Below, piece after piece: positions 30,707-45,700 of a stretch of DNA of 64,000 bases. The notes under the pieces were generated by a model. The model saw nothing but the letters and a program-made list of their open reading frames with translations, did not search any database and was not told the DNA's origin. The DNA comes from Antedon bifida (lineage: Eukaryota > Echinodermata > Crinoidea > Comatulida > Antedonidae): assembly GCA_963402885.1 (NCBI GenBank), contig OY727101.1, forward strand, positions 14,670,417 through 14,734,416. The letters run 5' to 3'. Position numbers and translations under genes: made by a program. Position 1 is the first letter of the stretch, and each line of letters opens with the position of its first letter.

Positions 30707-33700
30707 GTAAGATAATTATAATTACAAGTCATTTAAGTACGGTATCCGATTGAATTTAAAATCAGGCGTGCGACAAAAAGCAGGTCTGTATATACCTTGT
30801 GTAAAGGGGGATGTCCGTCTTTCCCTGGCAAAAGTGACTACTGCTGCATGTCCTCTCTTCAAGCATATTTCACCAGCATAGATTTTCTGAATCCCTCGGC
30901 CGTATGAAACGAGCCTCCTGTCGGTATTTGTATAAAGTAAGTCGTATGATATTTGTTCATCGATAAGTCCATTTTCTGATCATCTGCCACTCAAACATAC
31001 AATGAAATTTGATAACGAATAATTTCCCCCTTGAAGTACAGTTTCTTCTTGGTAAAGTAACCTAAATGCCCTTAATATAAATCAGAAGTAGCATCAAAAT
31101 ATCTAATAATAGACGTGAGTTATGATACTTGTCGATTCCAAATAAATAATAATGAATTGATTAATATCGGTTCAAATGATATAGGCCCATCGGCGTCCTT
31201 TTAGGCCTACATTTTCATAAAATACGTGAGACCGGTTTCATGGACTGAAACCATGGCGCCAAGACGGTCTACGCAAGAGGGCTAGATTTTCCTGTCGCCA
31301 ATGGGAAGGGTGGTGCTATTATTGTTTTACCGTTTACGGGTTATTTAAAAGCTACATTCCTACCGTTAGTGTATAACCAGCGAAATAACAACAGAAAGTA
31401 TATCTTCTACTAAAACCCAGTATCATCGACGGGCCCGTCGACGGGTCGGTCTGAACATTAGGAAAACTTCTCCACACGGCCCTGTTTTTAAAAGACTACA
31501 AATGAGTAGGATACTTTAATAGTGTGAGTGTTGGGCGTGATCAGACAATAAGTTTTGCTTTTGACGCAAAAAAAAAAGGTAACGGTCCCATATTCAATTC
31601 TAAACATAGGGTATGAGCTGTTAGGAGCTCATTTGACAAACCTCGGTATTATGTGGTAGGGTGGCCAGTTCCTTTCCACGCCGCCTTATCCTCCCTATAG
31701 TGTTTTCATTTACAGCTGAGTAGACTGGGAGTTGTCGGGAATTGAACCCATGTCTCTCTGTGTGACCCAACTCTTTGAAGTGAAGTAAAATAATGTGCTT
31801 TATTACAGTTACCACAATCAATGCCAATTAATACACAATACGCCACTAAGCATGTGACGTTACGTTTTGTAGGCCACACTGTTTTGGTCACACATCGATC
31901 GACTAGACAATAACTTTACAGGATCACTATTAATAGTGTTATAATGTGGCCAATAAATCAATTATCACATTACATCCGGTTGCTTTGTGTATACAAGTGC
32001 CAATATTGTATGAGAAAACCGTTCTTTTGAGGCCTTTTCTAAAATCCATTTAAAAAAAGAACTAGAATTATTGATTCCCTTTTTTTCGATTTGCTAGATA
32101 GTTTCCCAAAGCTTTTTTTATAACTATATTTTTTCCATGGTGTAAATAACACTATAAGTAGGCCTATATAGGACTTCATGATTGCGTGTTAACGAACACC
32201 AAACTATTTTTAATGACAAGCAGGCATGTTGATGGGGGACATTAGCCACATCACGTAAATAGAACTATAACAACAATTGGCAAAGTGAATTGTCAAACCT
32301 CAAAAAGAAGCACATGGGATTCTTTATTAACTAAGAGCACTTTGAATGGCTTCTTTTAGAGATGAGCTTCTTTTACATTTTTTTTATCATCAAACCATGA
32401 AATTATGTTGAAAATGGGTCGTTTTTAGATTGATTTTACTCTTGCAAACCAAGAAGGGGATTTATTTATTTTTTTGGATTAAATATGCGTTTAAAAATGT
32501 GTTTATGAAATTCAACTAAAATTTAATACAATGGATTATATACGATTTCATATTCAATATCGTCCCAGTCTGTGCTTTACGTCATAATAACAGTATAATC
32601 CATCGGTCAAATCCCATCACCCGACTACATAATTTCTAAATTTAGTTTTGTCTGAGAGTTTCTAACTAGGTTATCGGTACATCAACACGATTTTTCATTA
32701 AGTAATCTTTATAGTTTAAGTAGTTACAAGATGTTTATTGCGGTTAAAATAATTTTTAATATCTTATCTCAACTGATATGTTGGTCAACATGTGTTATCG
32801 AACATAGAAAGTCAAGTAGTTCCAACTAAAAACGGAGTATCTGGACCATGTGATCGATCCAGTGAGTTTATTATTTTCTGCAATATACACTGTTAAAATA
32901 GTGTTTAGATCTTAAACATGTATTTTGTACACACTTTCCCACACATGTAGCCTTAAACATGTTTAGATATGAAACATGTTTAGGTTCTACACACATTCTA
33001 AACATTTAGTCTGTACTCAACTAAACACATCAGGACGTGTTGATTGTTAAACATGTCGAGCAATATATAGATTTTAAACGTGTTTAATTTGCCATGTGTG
33101 GAGCTTCTTTCCGCCACAGTAAAACCGTATGCACGCAACGCTAACGTACCTAAACATGTTGACTGCTAAACATGCGGAGAAATTAAACATAATAGTGACA
33201 CGTTGACTGCTAAACGAGTGGAGGAAAACAACATGTAGCTACAAACACGCTAAACATGTAACTACGTGTAAAAGCTTATTTTACAGTGTTGTACATACAA
33301 TTAAACTAAGCTTGGAAAATATTTGTGGGTTTTTTTTCAAATCAAATTAAAACCGAATTTTTAATCGCACTCTAATGTTATTTATTTAACGATTACGGTG
33401 CATTGTATATTATTTGGACCAAAGGACATATTATTATAATACTGTAAATGTTTCTGGGATCTTCCAAGAAAGAAGATCCATCTTTTTCTATTTTCATATA
33501 AACATTCTATTTATTGACCTAGATTTGTATGATTTATTAAATAGACTAAAAGACATTATTGAAAATAAATAAGGTGGGAAATTCCTTGTGTGGTGTATAT
33601 ATGACGGCGGCGATCGCATTCGGCGTCGACTGATAGAAATCAGTTACTGTTAGTATATAACAATTAACCGTTACCGAATTTGACTAGAAACGGAAGTTCA

Positions 33701-36700
33701 CAGAACGGAATACCGATACACTGTCAATTTAACATCACGAAAGCATTTGTGGCCAGAGCTTCTGAAACAAACAGTGCGTACGTAAAGTATGATCATGGAG
33801 GTATAAAATGGTATGATCCATGGTATGCAGATCAGGAAACATCATGCAGTAAAAATGTACTGTGTGGTCGGAAGTTTATCCTCCAAAAATTAAAGTAGGC
33901 CTATTAGCGTATTGCACTTGAGTACACAACTTTTACCCCACTAAACGCCACTTGTGGGTCTACACATTTCTTCGCGGTTTGTAAACATAATTTACAGTAG
34001 AAATATTCCGATTTGAAAATAACATATGTTCGCATTCTTGTGTTGTTTAAAACCACTCAACATGACAAATTCGTTTCGCCATTCAATTAGCGTTCCAATT
34101 TTATCGTATTGCAATTTTACTTGTTTTAGAAATAATTTGACCACATTTTTTTTGCCAATTGTATTACGTAGTATTCTACACGTCTGGAAACAATAAATAA
34201 ACTACATCACACGTGGTTTGGGTTTATTTTCAATAACATTGTTCGGAATTGATGGATAAGTACATGAGCTCAATCGTAATTTACGTGTTCACTCAAAGAG
34301 ATCTCTACCTTTAGCCGAGTTTAATTCCTGGTCCGACTTATCATGACCCGATTGAACTTTTACAATCCAGATTAACTGATTATTTGCTATTTCATTGACT
34401 TTAATGGTACATAGTCTTTCGGTTCACGTTTATTTCTCTCGTAATATTTCATTCGTTCAGGCGCCTGTGAAACAATTCTCGCCTGCTGCTGTCAAAACTA
34501 AAAACCAGGTGAATTTGTTTACCCAAAATGCCGAGTAGGCCTACCGTAATAAGTCATTTAGCCATTGAAGGTTCTTCTTTCAAAATTAGTTTCGGTTCGA
34601 AAAGGAATGTTAAAATTAAATGATAATATTAATAAACTAGATCTGAACTCGTCGCCAAGACAAGTTAGATGATCCGCGATACATAACGTAAAAGTCTGTA
34701 GACAATCAACTGTACACACAATTAAATGGCTCCTGTCTAACATAATGTAATATAATGTAAATGCATAGGCCTATACAATTTTAATGTTTGATTTTGGGAG
34801 TATATAGAAGTATATTTTCTTGCCAAGGAAAACACTCGATAATGTCTTTACATTGACGATTACCGTATAAGTGATTAAGGCCAATTTACACAGACGAGCG
34901 GTAACGGTAAGCGGAAACCGCGTAGCATAACGTAGAATCTGTATCTGTATCTGTATCTACCTGAGCGGAAACAGCCCGTCCGCTCCGCGTTGTGTGTAAA
35001 TGGTCATAGGGAACAAGATTCTATATTTTTATTACCGTTACCGTTGTAAATTGACCTTTAGGCGGTGACGTTAATATTTCCATAGAACCTTGTTGGTTTA
35101 CGTTGGTAAACATTCCTCCACGGTTTAAGAAACTATATGTTTAAATTATAGGCTAATAGGTTACCGGGCCCATCATCTCATATAGATTAGCCCAATTTAA
35201 GAATCCTGTTTTTAACAATTTTTGGTTATATTTAGAATAAATCGGATGTTTACATAACAAGTAAAGTTTATGAGTTCGATTGGAACAGCAGGCCTGCTAC
35301 CACTGGGATCCTAAATATATTAAGAGCGCTGATGTAATCGCTTGCGTGTTTCTAAAGAAAAACTATAGGCGATCACACAATACAGTAGAACCCCTATTAA
35401 TTTGAAAGGAACATCTTCGGGGTTCATTATTAAAGAGGTAATAACAAGCTAAATTCATTCGTACTTAATGCGTGAGTATGAAAACAAAAATTAATCAAGC
35501 ATAACGGATTGTAACTAGCGCCATCAGATACTTCTAGAATCGACTGCGATGACTTCTATTACTAATTCTCAATTCACATACTAAATTCAACATTATCCAA
35601 TAGGTAACAATAATATTCGCATTCTTACCAAATGTTCTAGTTATCTAGTCTTGGTATTTAATATTGATTTGTTGCTTATGATACATTTGCGTTATTTATC
35701 ATCGTCGGTAGAGGTCATTTAAAAGCCGACTGGTTCCGCACGTGACATTGACGGATAACTTACTTTTTAAAGCAGATTGCACACTGGTGCATAAGCAGCA
35801 TAATTATACAGTACATTCATCATTTTTTCAAGGCCTCCGATAGGATTTTTCTTTCACTGTACATTAAATTTAACTAATTGTTAATGCAACGTTAGGCTAT
35901 ATTATATACAGTACTTTATATATCAGGATATATAAAACTGAATAATATATTTATTAAGGAGTTTTCTTCCCCTTCCCCTTCTAAATTATAGAGCAAAGTT
36001 AGTAGGCCCCTACTCCTCCTTTTCGCCACCCTTACACTTTCCCCTTAAATCGAACGCAGGGCAATATGTTGTAACAATATTTTTCCCGGACCTACCCTTT
36101 AAATAATATATACTATGAAATAAAAGTGGGGTGGGGATGTTCTACCCGATACACAAGACTATCACGTCTAGTGACGCGATACCACTGTATGTTTAACGTC
36201 GCTAGACGTGATACCGTACCTGAATTGGCTGAATGTTCAATATCTACACACTTCTATGATGTTTAGGAAATTATAAAAGTACAACTTATAATACATATAC
36301 TGTATGTCAAAAAATAAACTTTAACGTCAGTAAATTATTATACGCATATTTGCAACAACAAGTAAATCAATATTTATAATATAGTAGTGCACTGTTTGTT
36401 TTTGCAGTTTCCAATTGACAGAGTAACAAACCCAAGTTGTAATTCAGATTGTACAGATGCACCAAAAAAGTTATTATGCGGCAGTGATGGGTTGACCTAC
36501 AACTCGCGGTGTGAACTACAGTACGCTAAGTGTATAGGAAAGCAAATTGCAATCATCAAAAAAGGAAAATGTGTAGGTAAGGTCATCTGTTGAGTTGTTC
36601 GATTGACCATTTCATATTTGTTTGATAAATGTAGTCATTTTTTTTACCATATTTAATGAGGGTGATCCATCCAGCAATTGCTGATCATTAGGGACCCTCA

Positions 36701-39700
36701 GAGGTTCACAAGGCAAACATATACAGAAGATGCTCTACATAAACAAAGTCTATTACAAGTCTTTGGGAGTGGAGTTGTAATTTTTGTCCTTAGAACAACT
36801 CCTGACATGTGACGGGACTTGAACCCAGGACCCTTGGAGTGGTAGCCAAGCATCATAACCACCAAGCCACAACTCCACTCATTGATTTAAGTAATGATTA
36901 ATTCAATAGATTAATAGATTGATTTGTTTAATTGGATTGAATCGTTGGTTGAAAATTGATTTGGTTTGATAAATCGATTTGGAATGATTAATTGCATTAA
37001 ATGATTTCTTGGAATATTTACTTGGTTTTATTGATTTGTATTGATTAATTGCATTAAATAGTTGGTTGGGATATTGATTTGGTAAATCGATTTGTATTGA
37101 TTAATTGCATTTGGGATATTTGATTTGAATACTGATTTGTATTGATAAATTGTATTGAATAATTGGAATATTGATTTGGCTAGATAAAATCGATTTGGTT
37201 TAATTGATAGATTGATTAATTGGAATATTGATTTGGCTAGATATAATCGATTTGGTTTAATTGCTAGATTGATTAATTGGGATATTGATTTGGCTAAATA
37301 AAATCGATTTGGTTTAATTACTAGATTGATTGGGATATTGATTTGGCTAGATAAAATCGATTTGGTTTAATTACTAGATTGATTGATTGGGATATTGATT
37401 TGGCTAAATAAAATCGATTTGGCTAAGTAAAATCGATTTGGTTTAATTACTAGATTGATTGATTGGGATATTGAATTGGCTAAATAAAATCGATTTGGTT
37501 TAATTACTAGACTGATTGATTGGGATATTGATTTGGCTAAATAAAATTGATTTGGTTTAATTACTAGATTGATTTATTGGGATATTGATTTGGCTAGATA
37601 AAATCGATTTGGTTTAATTACTAGATTGATTGATTGGGATATTGATTTAGCTAAATAAAATCGATTTGGTTTAATTACTAGATTGATTGCTTGGGATATT
37701 GATTTGGTAGATAAAATCGATTTGGTTTAATTACTAGATTGATTAATTGATTGGGATATTGATTTGGCTAGATAAAATCGATTTGGTTTTATAACTAGAT
37801 TGATCGATTGGGATATTGATTTGGCTAGATAAAATCGATTTGGTTTAATTACTAGATTGATTAATTGGGATATTGATTTAGTTTGATAAATTGATTTGTA
37901 TTGATAAATTGCATTGAATAATTTATGGGAATTTCGATTTGGCTTGATAAATTGATTTGGTTTGATAAATTGATTTGGTTTGATTACTATAATGATGAAT
38001 TGATTGGAATATTGATTAATTGCATTGAATAATTGATTAGAATATTGATATGGTTTGATTAATTGATTAACTGGATTGATTGATTGGAATATGGATTTGG
38101 CATAATAAATTGATGTGGTTTGACTTTTGTATTAAATAATCCATTTGAATATTGATTTGGTTTGATTACTAGATTGAAAAAAGTATTGGAATATCTATTT
38201 GGTTTGATAATTGATTTGGTTTTATTAATTGCATTGAATAATTTATTAGAATATTGGTATGGCTTAATTAATTGACTAAATTGATAGATTATTGATTGAT
38301 TGGAATATTGATTTAGTTTGATTGATTTGGTTTAATTGAATCGAATAATTGATTGCAACTGTCATTCTCAAATCTCACAGAAAAAACAAAATGTCAAGCT
38401 GAGAGAGAATCTTCTATTAGTGTTGCGGCTGGCAGTTCATCGACTAATGGTGTGTTCATCCCACAATGCAATCTAGATGGAACATACTCATCAACGCAAT
38501 GTCATAGTTCATTCAATTACTGTTGGTGCGTGGATGACCTGGGTAAACCGATTCCTGGTACATCGGTACAATATAGACGTCCAACTTGCGACGGCGAATC
38601 TTCTCCAGGTATGGACTTTATTTACAGTACTGTACATATTTTTGTTGTCAGTTGTGGGGCTCGCTCACTTTCATGATCATGCATAATCTAATCATATTTC
38701 CTATATATTATTATTACTGTTTTATTATTATATTTTTATATTGCTTGATTTTTCAAAAATAAATCAACCTATTATATTTACTAGAGCATGATCAACATCC
38801 TTTAAATCTGTGTTCTGTGTTCAATCCATCTCTGAGAACCACATTTTCACACACATGTTGTTTACACACATATGCATTTAGTGCATTTTGGTCAAACATA
38901 CTACCATATCTGTGAAAATATTATTAATGTTAATAGTATTATAGTTTTTATTTCAATTATTGGAACCACAGTATGACAATGACAATATTCAATTGTAATC
39001 AATACTACTTGATACTATGTCAATACCACATCTGTAATAGTAGAACCCTTGTTGTGGGACACCCCTATTATGGAGACTGATTAGTCAAAATATAAATATT
39101 TTGGCACATATGGCGTTTCATATGTATACTACTTGAGCTTGTATTTCAGACAAACATCGAAAAGCCTCGAAATAACTACAGACTTGGGACAAATACAATC
39201 AAATGTCAATATTTTGTTTTAACACGGCTACGTGCATATCGATTGGCCCATAGCCGTGTGGAGCGTCGTAAAGATGAAACATTTATGTTTGATTCGAAAG
39301 ACACCTCTAATATGGGGGCAATTCATTAAAAGTGAAATCCATGCTGTTACAATTATATATTCTATAAACCAAATTAAAACGCAGTAAACAGGTGTCAAAC
39401 CACATTAAGTAATTTCTCTGCAGCCTACAAGCAATTTAAAACATTTATTAGTAATTATTGATATTATATACAATAAAAAAGGATACTAAACAATAATAAA
39501 ACATTTTGTGATATAATAAAATTTTAATAATGTTAATAAAGCAGGTCAACATGTTTTTGAGCAATGTTGCTCTCGTAATTTTACCTTATAATTATTCATA
39601 ATTTTCAATCCTAACCATCTACACCCACTCATTAATCAATTTGCCCTAAAAATAGCCGCATTGACCTTCCAAATTATTTTAAAGTAAAAGTTTAGTTTTG

Positions 39701-42700
39701 TGACTCACATTGGATAATGATTTATAAGTTCAGTCTATGTTATATAAACTTAACTAAAGTCTTCAATATGTAAGTTAACAAAAAAATATCATTTTAGAAC
39801 ACGGTTCCAAAAAACATTGAGATTTTCCTGACTTTTTAAACCTTTTTTTAGGAACAAGACAGTATGCCTACCAAAATACCTAGTTTTTCTTCAACATGCA
39901 AACTTTAATAATTAGTTCAGTCTATGTTAATTAAATAAAAGAATGTGAATATGAAAAAAAGACCCTAAATTTAACATGGTTGTATATTTGTTTTTTAACA
40001 CATTTTTTAAACCTCTTTTTAGGAACCACACAGTGTATACCTACCAAAATACCTTATTTATCTGAAGTTATTTATTTTACTATAATTATTTTTGTTATGA
40101 CTTTTGTAGGAAGTTTCCTAAATGATGTATATTCTGAAATCATTTGAAAGCTATCATAATTTTAATGTTAAAAAATTAAAAATAAATTATTTTTATCGAT
40201 TTTGTGTAGTTGCCTGTCCATATTGACATGACATACTTTTTCAATTTAAACTCTACGGTTTTAAATTATAAAATAAATCAAAAGTTTCTATTTCTACTAC
40301 CGAAATGACGTCTACATTTCAAAGTTCTTTATTGCACTCTCCTACTGTACATTATCGTTTATATATAAATACATATAAACACATATATATTTATATATTT
40401 ATTATTTCTGTTAACTATTTCTAGTAAGGCCAAAATGGCCCGGTTATAACAAGAAGAAATCCTAATAAAATAAACAATTTTACAAATTTATCTACACTAG
40501 GGATGGCAGATCAAGTCAACTATATCCATTTATTATTTATACAATACCACCATATGTAATTGACAGGGAACTCAAAATAAGCAAAACTGTTTACAGAGAG
40601 ACTCAGATTATAAAAAGAGTAATATTTTTTTTTATTGTAAAATTAATGAGAACAAGACCTATGATATAATAGGCAAAAAAAGAGGAAAGAAAGAAATAAA
40701 GATATATTAAAAAATGATGATTATAGTAGTGATGATGATTGACAGCTGCTGACCTTGAGTCACCTAGTCCAGTAAACGTTTGAATTTACCGCCAGAGCCC
40801 ATTGCATTTTGGGTAATGCTTTAAACGGTTATTTATGAGCAAAACTTGAGCAGAAATGCAGTTGATATAAACATTATATTTAAATCTATTTTTAATATAA
40901 TATAAACATTATATTTAAATCTTTTTTTATTTAACGGTTTATTCGACGTTACGCAGCAGAAACAGACCCACAGTAAAATCGTTCTTTCCAACTAAATTAA
41001 TAATAGACAGATGGAAATGACTAGCATTACATTAAAGTTTGTAAGCCTGATTGGATATCGAGTATGTAGTTTCGTAGCATATACACAAAATAAGTGCGGT
41101 TGTGATTTACGTCATTTAGTAAAGTTCGTAGTCATTAAACCTGTGACTCATAACATGGTAAGGTAAAAAACCAATAATTGTCAAGTAGTCTCAGTGAAAA
41201 TTACCTGAAATATAAATGCCAAAATGTCTAACCTTTTAAATTTTTGAAGAAATAGATTTAATCTTTTTATTTAATCCTTCAATATAATATATAAAAGTAT
41301 AGAGAAACTATAAACAGCCCAGTGATGTACTGGAAATGAATTAATTGAAAATGAGGAAATATGTGAAAGTGAGAAAATGCTGCCTCAACCGTGATTCAAA
41401 CCAAGAATCGTCAGCTTCAGATGCAGATAATGTATCCTACCATTAAGCTCTGCCTACACTATCAAACTAGTTTGACAAAAAAAGTGTTGTGATGTGACCA
41501 AACATGGTAGTGATATGACATCATCGTGTCCATATATGGGCACATCACATTTTGTTGTCACATAAAGTTTGATAGTGTAGACAGAGCTTTAGGCTTTTCC
41601 TAGTTCAAACTCAATCAGGTAGTAAATCCCTACACCCTGACATGATACATTTCTCATCTTCATTCTTCAAATTAATTCATTTCCAGTATATCACTGGGCA
41701 GTTTAGAATTAATGTTCTGTGCGGGTTTTAATATCTATATTTTAGAGTAATTGATTAATTGTCATAGAAAAACTTTAAACCATATTTATCAACCTTATAC
41801 TTGAATGGACATAACTGAACAGTAATTTTCAAGGAAATATGTATGTTTTGAATTTAATTTTATGTATATTAATAGAAAGATCAATAAAATTTGAAATTTA
41901 ACACATACTTTCAACCATAATTGAATTATAAATATTATGGAAAACAATGTACAATTTGACATTGAAATTTTTGGTTTCAACATTTTTTTTTATCATGGTT
42001 TGTACTATATATGGCTATATGTACAAAATGTGTCTTTCGAAACTTTACACAAACATCAGTTTGTAAGCCAATGAGGGCGCTCTCATTTTTGTACCGTTAA
42101 ATCCGCGTTCTCGAGCAGTGAATATTACACAATAACTGGGAAATTCTACAAATTTCAAAGATTTTGATTTACTTTATAAAGTTTAGATGGTAAAATACCT
42201 GACTTTTGAGAAGCTAAGCTTCTGTAGTGCATGTATTAGTTGTCAATTAATGACTTAGTTCTTATCTATGGATAAGAATATCTGTCTAGATGTAAATGTC
42301 CTATTAAACCTTTAAAATGTTGGGCCTATCTGCTGCATTTATTATTTTAACAGTAGAACCTCTCATGTGGGAAAACCATGTTTAAAGAAACTTTTATGTG
42401 AAAGGTGTAAAATATAATAATATTTTAACACTACGGCCAATTCATGTAAAAACCCCTGTACGGTCATAGGACTATTATTAAAAACGAACAAGGCGCAATA
42501 CCCCTATTCAGGGGACATCCTAGTATGAGCTTGACACACTATGGGACAATTTGTTTGATCCTGAAGGTTTTACTGTAAGATCATCTTGAAAGATGTTTTT
42601 TTTTTCATTGTATAGATGATGTTTTTGGTTTTCATTGCTGCTATTAGTATTATTAAGGATCTCTGTTAATATTTAACTCATTTTATATTCAAGAAATTTC

Positions 42701-45700
42701 TTCTTCAATTTGATTTATTATTTTTTTGGCAAAACGTAACACAAATAACCTTGACATGAATGTTTAAATGTTTCTGCAAATTCTTTCATCTATTTCCTTT
42801 TCATCTGTTAAAAACCACAATTTAGATATAAAATGTTGATGACGCAGTACAAAATTTCCGTTTTGTAAGTCATGCGCCCTCAACGTCCATACCGCAACAG
42901 AAAAACCTTTCCAATTAGATTCGAGGTGGTCATGGCTTGAAATCCATACTATGTGGAAAATTTACTAACGTTAAATTTGTACAAGCAACTTGTAATTTTG
43001 TGTTGTAAAATCTTGAATTAATTTTTAGTGATGTACTACTGTACTCTATACGTCCAATGACGTGCAAACTTTTGTGCCATTGTTGACTTTTCTCTCATAA
43101 TGATGATGTATTGGATAGAAATTCATAACAAACATACAGTGTATACATTTATTGGCCAAACCAGATCAATAATAAACAGATAAATAGTTTACAGAAAGAC
43201 TCAATTACTGGAAAAATAACAAGTTTCTAACTCAAATTTATCATTTTTACATATTATTTTTATTTTTGTTACTACAAACATTATGTTATAGTTATTATCG
43301 TAAACAATGTTTGTATTTCAATTTATAATTTTGGGCCAACCATTTGTAGTTAATTTGTTGTTTTTTTTGTATTTTGATTCCTACCTATATACACAGATGT
43401 GCCTATTTTAATAACACCTCTACCAGTACAACAAAGTCCAGGTAAAGTTCCTTCTTTATTCCTTTATAAAATTCTTTTAAATATTTGTAGTAATTTTGTT
43501 GAATTTATATATTTTGTTTATATTTATTTGTGATTTATTTAAACTATTTGTTTAATATTTTTTTACACAATGTTTCGTTGTTTTTCACTTTATCACAAGC
43601 TCGGTTCACTAATATAACATTTGACGGAATTAGACCTTTCAATAAACCTGAAAAGATTCATTTTCAGCTGCGGTTATTTTTATCCATAAATCTCAATTAC
43701 AAGGATAAATGTCCAAGTTAAAAAGCACATTTTGTATTTTACACTTTGACTGATGGAATTAAATTGGCTGAATATTGAATTAATTGTTTCCATTAAATCA
43801 CAGTATAATGGTTCAAGTTTTAAATTAGGGTCAAAAGGCTATGATGAGGTTAAGATGAAACTCTTTTTTTTAAGATGAGATTTTTTTTTTCAGTTGAATT
43901 CAATAAATAAAATGTTCTTTCTTGCTTGTTACTTGTTTTGTTAACCGTCCTCATATTGAGAACATCAGATTGGTAATTGTCTGGTTTCATTTGACATACT
44001 TGTTTTGCCTTTGAAATTTGATATAATTTTTTTCACAACAAATATTTCTTGTTACTACTACTACTAGTGTTTTATGATACCTATAACAGAACGTATATTA
44101 TACAATATAGGGAATTTTTTCTCAAGAAATATTTTCCACTTTTTGTTGTCTAAAGACATAATAAACTACTGTATAATATCTCTTGCACTGATGAAGGGCT
44201 ATGTCAATTAAGATCCAGCAACTGGTACCCACAGCATTGTCAGTTTTTCAGTAATTATCTTTGGATTTACTAAATTGCTATTAATATTAACATTATAAAG
44301 TTGCAGAAAACACCTGGCTGAATAGTAAAACCTATCTGGCCTAGTACCTACATACAGTGAATTTAGGATGTTTTGTTTTTGCTTCAAAAAAGGGTTGGAA
44401 AACAATATACTGAGAAATTTTTGTCATACAATTTTAGATTTGAAAATAAATAGAATGGTAAATAAATCAAACTTTTCATGGAATTAATGGTTGCAACTGT
44501 GAAAATCATAAAAGCTGCAGAAAGTGCTTGATTATACCTTGTTGTTCCATAAACAACATTATGTACATACTGTATATAATTGTGTAATTCCTAGCTAAAC
44601 AGCTCAATCCAAAAACAATTGTTAAGATAAGCCTTTTAGTAGAACCTAAGTGGTTTGCAAATACCCGTCAGGTGTTAAAAAGTCCCTGAAAATGTACCCA
44701 GGTGTCTGAAAACAAACACTAATTCTATCCCTTCTCAGATGAAATTACTACGAGTTGCTTAAAAGTGTCTCTCATAAGAAATTATTCAATATAATTCGTT
44801 AGAATAATTGTTATTGTTAGAAACTGTTGAAGTTCTTTTGAATGTTAATATGTTCTGCATCACTTGTTTCAAAAAGGTACAAAATGACCTTTGTACACAC
44901 ATAAAAAAAAACAATGGGGGATCATGGAAGGCCCTGTTGTCAGTGGCTCCCATGGGCCAGCTAAATGCTCTCCGTACACCTACACTCAGCTTTATCATGC
45001 ATTTGGGAGCTAGGCTTGGGTCACCACAAAGTAAAATAGTTCACTTAATAATTGCAAGGCTTTCCACTCTACTGATATTAAAACACCTTCATGATAATAC
45101 TTACCCACTCTTAATTTTCTGTACCTGGGCATAGTTTTTATAATAAATGTATAGATACATTTAAGAAAATAATTTATCATAGAGAAATGTATACAAGCAG
45201 GTGGAAGTATCAATGATATAGCTTATTAGATATTAGTATAATAAAGGAAATGTTACAAAACAGGTGAACTTACAGAGTCAAAGGAAATTACTTTATAAGG
45301 GATAAAAAAAAAACAAATAAAGAATCTAAATCTTAAAATTAAAAAATGATAATGAAACAAAAGGTATGATATAAATTATGTAGCAAGGAAAAGTAAAAAA
45401 AAAACACTAAAACTAAACTAGAAACATCGATGATATTTAAAATGTATTTAGAAAGTTGAACCCTCTATTTTACATATATATTCTGATAATTTTGAGAATA
45501 TATTTGGACAGACAGTTGTATATGATTCCAGACGATGGGAAATGGGAGAAAAAAAGTAATCACTTCTTTCACATTTTTATACATTATTTTATAGTATTGC
45601 TTTACTTTTGGCAATGTTTTATACAAAACATCTATCATGACCAAAAGAGGCAAGAAGATGACAATGTTCAGAACATTCAGTGCTAACTGTTCATGTGACT

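Noticed and set aside
33680..33898. 72-codon ORF in SMOC intron 1
   Set aside because: No domain, no acceptor/donor in a compatible phase; likely chance.
43603..43721. Possible extra SMOC exon (ARFTNITFDGIRPFNKPEK...)
   Set aside because: It needs an AAG acceptor, ends in a stop without a donor, and skipping it keeps the gene in phase. An alternative terminal exon cannot be excluded.
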